Made by a program: the position numbers and the translations under genes
Origin: Jiella flava
Lineage (GTDB): Bacteria > Pseudomonadota > Alphaproteobacteria > Rhizobiales > Rhizobiaceae
Length of the DNA: 64,000 bases
Assembly: GCF_017349315.1 (NCBI RefSeq)
Contig: NZ_JAFMPP010000001.1
Span: 248,001 to 312,000 of the forward strand
Reading direction: 5' to 3'
Part shown: in pieces, positions 59,944 to 64,000 of the stretch
Layout: every line of letters begins with the position of its first letter
Position numbering within the stretch: the stretch's first letter is position 1
The notes under the pieces: generated by a model
What the model saw: the letters and a program-made list of their open reading frames with translations, nothing else
Database searches by the model: none
What the model was told of the DNA's origin: nothing

Positions 59944-60290
59944 GTCGGGCCTTCGCTCGGCTATGGCGATAAACGTTCGATGGAATAAGCCTTTCGGACC
60001 CGGGGGCGGTACCCGGCGCCTCCACCGGATGTCACGATGATCATCGAAATCGTGGCATGCGGCGGGGGCGAAATAGGATCGACGAGGGTGTAAAGATCGA
60101 ATTTTCGCTCGGAATGGTACCGCCGTTATCGGGCCTTATAAATAGTTGCCAACGACAACTATGCGGAAGCTCGTCTCGCTGCGTAAGCAGCGCGAACGCT
60201 TCAATTCAAGTCCTGGGGGTTCGCACTTCTAGGCGGGGCTCGGAGGCGCCTGGCAACAGAAGCCTCCACTTTCTTGTGGCGTTCAAACCA
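59944..60290 (+). ncRNA. ssrA: tmRNA, circularly permuted two-piece form (ssrA)
   Basis: The acceptor half comes first: T-arm CCGGG/CCCGG (60000-60016) and CGCCTCC-ACC (60017-60026). A short spacer follows, then the coding half beginning GGGGGCGAAATAGGATCGACG at 60064. GGGGGCG (60064-60070) pairs with CGCCTCC to form the acceptor stem. The tag frame at 60148-60186 reads ANDNYAEARLAA then TAA. A pseudoknot-like GGAGGC/GCCTCC pair follows near 60242-60267. Outer boundaries are approximate. The permuted gene order is the one known from alphaproteobacteria; excision of the spacer gives two RNAs. Confidence 0.92.
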
Positions 60291-60336
60291 GAAAGCCGTG
60301 CGTCGATTTGTGGAATGAGGGGATCGGAAAGCCGGA

Positions 60337-60906
60337 ATGGGCCAGGATCTTATTCGATATGACGTTCTTGCTCAGGACGCGCTTCGCGGGGTGATCCGCA
60401 AAGTGCTGGGCGAGGTCGCGAAGACCGGACTGCCCGGCGAGCATCATTTCTTCATCACCTTCCTGACCGCAGCGCCTGGCGTGAGGATTTCCTCTCGGCT
60501 GCGCGAAAAATATCCCGAGCTGATGACCATCGTCATCCAGCACCAATTCTGGGATCTGCAGGTGACCGACACGTCCTTTGAGGTCGGCCTCTCCTTCTCC
60601 GACATTCCCGAGCGCCTGCTCGTGCCGTTCAGCGCAATCCGCGGCTTCTACGATCCGGCGGTGAATTTCGAACTCGAATTCGATGTTCAGAGCGCGACGG
60701 CGGCCAACAGCCAGCCCGAGGATCTGGAGGGCGATGGGCCCGAGCCGACGCAGCTGGCGCCGAAGCCCGCGACCCCGCTCGCGGTCGCCCGTAAGGAGAA
60801 GGTCACTGTGACCGACGAGGACGAGGCGGACGACGCCGAAAACATCGACGGCGATCGCCGCGATGCCGAGGTCGTCTCACTCGACGCGTTCCGCAAAAAA
60901 ACCTGA
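60337..60906 (+). CDS. sspB: ClpXP adaptor SspB (alphaproteobacterial type)
   Basis: Adaptor of 189 aa that delivers ssrA-tagged proteins to the ClpXP protease. The folded domain (LRGVIRKVLGEVAKTGLPGEHHFFITFLT ... PERLLVPFSAIRGFYDPAVNFELEF) covers about 16-118. An acidic linker follows, ending in the ClpX-binding tail EVVSLDAFRKKT. It lies about 50 bases after the tmRNA gene that encodes the tag it recognises. ATG 60337 is used. Confidence 0.9.
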   Translation: MGQDLIRYDVLAQDALRGVIRKVLGEVAKTGLPGEHHFFITFLTAAPGVRISSRLREKYPELMTIVIQHQFWDLQVTDTSFEVGLSFSDIPERLLVPFSAIRGFYDPAVNFELEFDVQSATAANSQPEDLEGDGPEPTQLAPKPATPLAVARKEKVTVTDEDEADDAENIDGDRRDAEVVSLDAFRKKT

Positions 60907-60938
60907 ACGGCATTTCGCCGGCAAGGGTGAGCATCGGC

Positions 60939-61214
60939 ATGGGTGAGATCGTCAATCTGCGGCAAGCCCGCAAACGCCGCAAGCGTGACGAGACGGAGCG
61001 CAGCGCCGCGGAAAGTCGTGCCCGCAGCAGCCTATCCAAAGCCGCGAAGACGATCGAGCGGACAGACCGCGCCCGCCGCGAAGCTCTTCTCGACGGTGCG
61101 GCGCTCGATCGGCGCCATCAGGGCGAAGTGGAAGAACCCCAGCACTTGGTGGCCGGCGAGCCGGAGAAATCCCCCCGCAACGCCCCGGAGGCTTCCCAGG
61201 AGGCTTCGACGTGA
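60939..61214 (+). CDS. DUF4169 family protein
   Basis: A highly charged 91-aa protein. The N-terminus MGEIVNLRQARKRRKRDETERSAAE and the ARREALLDGAALDRRH segment match DUF4169, a small alphaproteobacterial family of unknown function that often lies next to a ribbon-helix-helix gene, as here. Predicted mostly helical. ATG 60939 is used; GTG 60927 would add four residues. Its stop overlaps the next start in GTGA. Confidence 0.8.
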   Translation: MGEIVNLRQARKRRKRDETERSAAESRARSSLSKAAKTIERTDRARREALLDGAALDRRHQGEVEEPQHLVAGEPEKSPRNAPEASQEAST

Positions 61215-61453
61215 CCATCGTCAAGCGATCGGTCTCGATCAGCGGGCATTCGACCTCGATCAGCGTCGAAGACCGGTTCTGGGGGGGCCTGCAGGCGATC
61301 GCCGCCCGCCAAAACGTCACCGTCGCCCGGCTGATCACACAGATCGACGCCGGCCGCAATCCGGACGGCAATCTCTCCTCGGCCATTCGCCTGTTTGTTT
61401 TGGAGGACGCCCTCGCCCGCGCCGATCCGGCCGCAATACCGCCCGTTGAATGA
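61211..61453 (+). CDS. Ribbon-helix-helix domain protein
   Basis: An 80-aa protein starting at GTG 61211. KRSVSISGHSTSISVEDRFWGGLQAIAARQ gives the beta strand and first helix of a ribbon-helix-helix fold, and VTVARLITQIDAGRNPDGNLSSAIRLFVLEDAL the second helix and tail. I recognise the RHH_4-type family of alphaproteobacteria. It may bind DNA as a dimer. Overlap with the DUF4169 gene suggests one unit, probably transcribed with sspB. Confidence 0.82.
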   Translation: MTIVKRSVSISGHSTSISVEDRFWGGLQAIAARQNVTVARLITQIDAGRNPDGNLSSAIRLFVLEDALARADPAAIPPVE

Positions 61454-61591
61454 CATGACCTGTCCGGCCATGTCCCTCTCGGCCTTGGTTCGAACGCCAC
61501 GCGAGCGTGCTGATGCCCCTCCGAACGCGAGGCTCTCATCTGTCCGCCAAGGTCAGCGAGCGCGGGGACCAGGCTCCGCCGGCCAGAGCGA

Positions 61592-64000
61592 TCAAAAATC
61601 CAGCGGATTCTTGACGCCGGGCAACGCCTCGAATTTCGGTGGCGGAGGGTTTTGGGTGCCGGTCGGCGGCGGATCGAAGGTCAGCGATGGTGCATTGCGT
61701 GACGCCTTCGCGCCATCCTCGCGATTGCGGGTCACCGCTTTCGCCGCCGCCGCCGCTTCCTGCTGGCGCCTGGCCGCCGCGGCCGCTTTCTCGGCGGCCG
61801 CGCGCTCTGCCGCCTGGCGCTGCTCGATCGCCGCCGCGGCCGCCGCTGCGGCTTCAAGCCGTGCTTCGGCGGCTTGGTGCTCGGCCTCGGCCGTGGCCTC
61901 ACGCCAGCGGTAGAAGCGCGCCTCGCGCCGCAGCCGCAGCTTTTCCTGCAAGCCTTCCTGCATCTTCTCGACCCGCGCCTGTTCGCGTTCGAGGGCCCGC
62001 ACCGAGAGATAGTTGGTCAGCGCCGCGGTATCGGCCGTAAGCCTGGGATCCGACGTCGGTCCAGACAGTCCATAGGTCACCGTCGGATCGGCGCCCTCGA
62101 CATGGTCGAGGCCGGGATCGATGACCAGATTGAGATTGCCGCCGAGCGTCAAGGCCGCAAGATTGAGGTTCGCCGCCACGGTCAGCCGTTCGCCGTTCTG
62201 GACAAGATCGACCGGCGCGAGGTCAAGCTTGCCGCCATTCACCGTAAAGTCGCTGGTGACGTCGTCGATTGGAAAGGCCGCGCCAGTGCTCAGCCGCTGC
62301 CATGTGGCCGCCGTGTCGGCCTGCGGCTTGAAGGTCGGCGCGTCGGCGGCAGCGAGCAGCGGCTTGAAGACCGCAGGTGGCACGCCGGGAATCTTGGCGT
62401 TGGCGACCGTGACATTGCCCGCCCCGGACAAGGAGGCGATCATCGCCTGATAGGACTGGCCGCTGGTCTCCAGCCGGATCTCGCCGTCAAGCCGCGCCGC
62501 GCCCTCGCCATTCGACAGCGCCGGCGCATATTTCGCCAGGTCGATGCCCTGGCCAAAAGCGGCCAACGAAAAGCCCGCAAGGCCACCGGCATTGCGCATG
62601 ACCAGGGTGCCGGTGGTCTCGGCGGATTCGAGCCTGCCGCGCAGATTGGCAAGAGACAGCGAGGTCGGGGTGAATTGCAGATCGGCGCCGACACCGGACA
62701 ATGTCAGTCCGCCGAGCAGATCCAACCGGCCGGCGGACAGCTTCAATTGGCCGTCGACCGGCGGCAGAAGCGTGGGAGAAAAGGCGCTCTTCGACCAATC
62801 GACGGTCCCGGTCGCCTCGACCAGCGGCCGGCCATAGGCGAGATTGGCGAGCCACGGCAGCGACAGCGAGGAAAGCTTCACCCTTCCGCCGAGCGGCTGC
62901 CCGGCCGGCATTTCGAGATCACCATCCACCGTGTCACCGGCGACCTCACCGTTGATGCCGGACACCTGCCAGCCACCATCCTGATAGATGACGCTGGCAT
63001 TCAGCGAGACCGGCACCGCGTTGACCGATTGGCCGAGATCGAGCGCCAAGGCTCGCAACCAGGGCGAGGCATCCTCGCTGTTCATGTAGAGGGCGAGATT
63101 GGCGCCGGTGACCCCACCGGGCGCGACATCGACCATGCCGTCGATGCTGATCTCGCTTCCCGGCGATCGCGCCGTGGCACTGGTCACCGCCGGCCCGGTT
63201 TCGGCGGCCGAGACCGATAGCTCCACTTCCAGCGGCTGCTCCGGCGCGGCGCCGGCGGCCGGAATGCCGAGTTGCGACAACAGCACCGTCGGCCGATCGT
63301 TCTCAAACCGCAGATCGAGGCCGAACCGGCCGCTCTCGGTGCGGGCATAGATGCCGTTCTCGATGGCCGAGGACAAATCGATCTTGGTGCCGGCGGCGGT
63401 GCCGTCGAGACGCACCAGAAGGGTCGGCTTCTTGCCCGTTTCGCCCTCGATCGTCTCGACGTCGCCGGACAGCTTCAGCGGCGCCAGTTGCCCCGCCCGG
63501 CGCGACAGCACCTCGATCAGCGGAATGCCCGGCTGCAGCTCCCGCAGGAAGGCGAAGAAGCGCTTCGGATCCTTGGCATCAAGCCCGACGTCGAGCTTGC
63601 CCTTGGGCGCGCCGCCATTGAGATCGGTGAGATTGCCCGACGACGTGAGATTGGCGCCGGCAAGACCGGCGATTTTCAGGTGATCGACCGTCAGCGAGTC
63701 GCCGTCGAAGCTGAGATCGGCATCAACCTTATCCGCCTGACCGTCGGCAAAGGTCACCGGCCCGGCGTCGAGCGCCAGATCGAACCGGTCGGCATCGGCG
63801 ATCGAGTGCGCGTGGCCGGTGAAGAGCCGCGACAACGCCAAAACGGCGTCGAGATCGACCCGGCCGCCGGAGAGCTTCGCGGTCATGGTCGTCGCGCCGT
63901 CCGCCTCCTGGCGCGCCATGCGCCCGGTGATCTTGTCGCCGCCGACGTCGATTTCGAGGTTGTCGAAGACTTGAGCTTGCGCCGTCAGCGTCGTCCGAGC
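61592..64000 (-). CDS. AsmA family protein (5' partial)
   Basis: Large envelope protein; 802 residues are visible and the frame is open to the window edge, so the N-terminus is missing. The visible part has repeated beta-rich blocks (LNLVIDPGLDH, DLQFTPTSLSLANLRGRLESAETTGTLVMRN) typical of AsmA-like proteins, which form long lipid-handling bridges between inner and outer membrane. After the AsmA domain there is a long Ala-Glu-Arg helix (about visible residues 680-750) likely to be a coiled coil, and a Pro-rich end. Convergent with the ribbon-helix-helix gene, 138 bases apart. Confidence 0.85.
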   Translation of the reverse strand, partial: ARTTLTAQAQVFDNLEIDVGGDKITGRMARQEADGATTMTAKLSGGRVDLDAVLALSRLFTGHAHSIADADRFDLALDAGPVTFADGQADKVDADLSFDGDSLTVDHLKIAGLAGANLTSSGNLTDLNGGAPKGKLDVGLDAKDPKRFFAFLRELQPGIPLIEVLSRRAGQLAPLKLSGDVETIEGETGKKPTLLVRLDGTAAGTKIDLSSAIENGIYARTESGRFGLDLRFENDRPTVLLSQLGIPAAGAAPEQPLEVELSVSAAETGPAVTSATARSPGSEISIDGMVDVAPGGVTGANLALYMNSEDASPWLRALALDLGQSVNAVPVSLNASVIYQDGGWQVSGINGEVAGDTVDGDLEMPAGQPLGGRVKLSSLSLPWLANLAYGRPLVEATGTVDWSKSAFSPTLLPPVDGQLKLSAGRLDLLGGLTLSGVGADLQFTPTSLSLANLRGRLESAETTGTLVMRNAGGLAGFSLAAFGQGIDLAKYAPALSNGEGAARLDGEIRLETSGQSYQAMIASLSGAGNVTVANAKIPGVPPAVFKPLLAAADAPTFKPQADTAATWQRLSTGAAFPIDDVTSDFTVNGGKLDLAPVDLVQNGERLTVAANLNLAALTLGGNLNLVIDPGLDHVEGADPTVTYGLSGPTSDPRLTADTAALTNYLSVRALEREQARVEKMQEGLQEKLRLRREARFYRWREATAEAEHQAAEARLEAAAAAAAAIEQRQAAERAAAEKAAAAARRQQEAAAAAKAVTRNREDGAKASRNAPSLTFDPPPTGTQNPPPPKFEALPGVKNPLDF

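Overview
The window looks like chromosomal DNA of a GC-rich alphaproteobacterium of the order Hyphomicrobiales (Rhizobiales). Lineage signs are the AcpXL/LpxXL lipid A genes, GcrA, a circularly permuted two-piece tmRNA gene (tag ANDNYAEARLAA) beside an SspB-type adaptor, a fused CysNC, DUF6867 inside a liv operon, and DUF4169. I see no rRNA, CRISPR array, insertion sequence or prophage. There is one tRNA, Gly(CCC).

Layout. 1-5.8 kb: branched-chain amino acid ABC operon livH(partial)-livM-livG-livF-DUF6867-livK, closed by a strong terminator. 6.2-12.2 kb: a MarR regulator, then the acpXL-fabF2XL-fabF1XL-adh-lpxXL cluster for the very-long-chain fatty acid of lipid A. 12.3 kb: an L,D-transpeptidase. 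13.3-17 kb: cysQ-cysD-cysNC for sulfate activation and PAP removal, with terminator. 17.2-20.4 kb: TAXI-type TRAP transporter. 20.4-21.6 kb: a lower-GC insert with a DNA adenine methyltransferase-like gene facing an unknown gene. 21.6-24.8 kb (-): argD-argF-hslO. 25.2 kb: gcrA. 25.9 kb: a lone phnM. 27-36.7 kb (-): SDR, purF, cvpA, radA, alr, dnaB, grpE and hrcA. 36.8 kb (-): a DadA-like oxidase. 38.4-41 kb: rph-rdgB-hemW. 41-41.7 kb: an AT-rich patch with a DUF3892 gene, followed by tRNA-Gly. 42.1-48.6 kb: a complete cytochrome bd locus cydDC-cydABX with a perfect FNR/FixK box ahead of cydA. 49-59.8 kb: a sugar ABC importer, a GH31 glucosidase, an aldose epimerase, an SDR and a second GH31 that carries the full active-site signature of a sulfoquinovosidase. 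59.9-61.5 kb: permuted ssrA, sspB, DUF4169 and a ribbon-helix-helix protein. 61.6 kb to the edge (-): an AsmA-like protein that runs off the window.

The most interesting systems are three. (1) The sulfoquinovose operon has importer, two unlike GH31 enzymes, mutarotase and dehydrogenase in one translationally coupled run, but the later degradation enzymes are not in the window. (2) In the lipid A cluster one of the two ketosynthases has lost Cys, the first His and the Lys, which makes it look like the chain-length factor of type II polyketide synthases. (3) The tmRNA gene sits next to the adaptor that recognises its tag. The methyltransferase/unknown-gene insert at 20.5-21.5 kb is the best candidate for an uncharacterised mobile or defence-type pair, but the sequence alone does not show a function.
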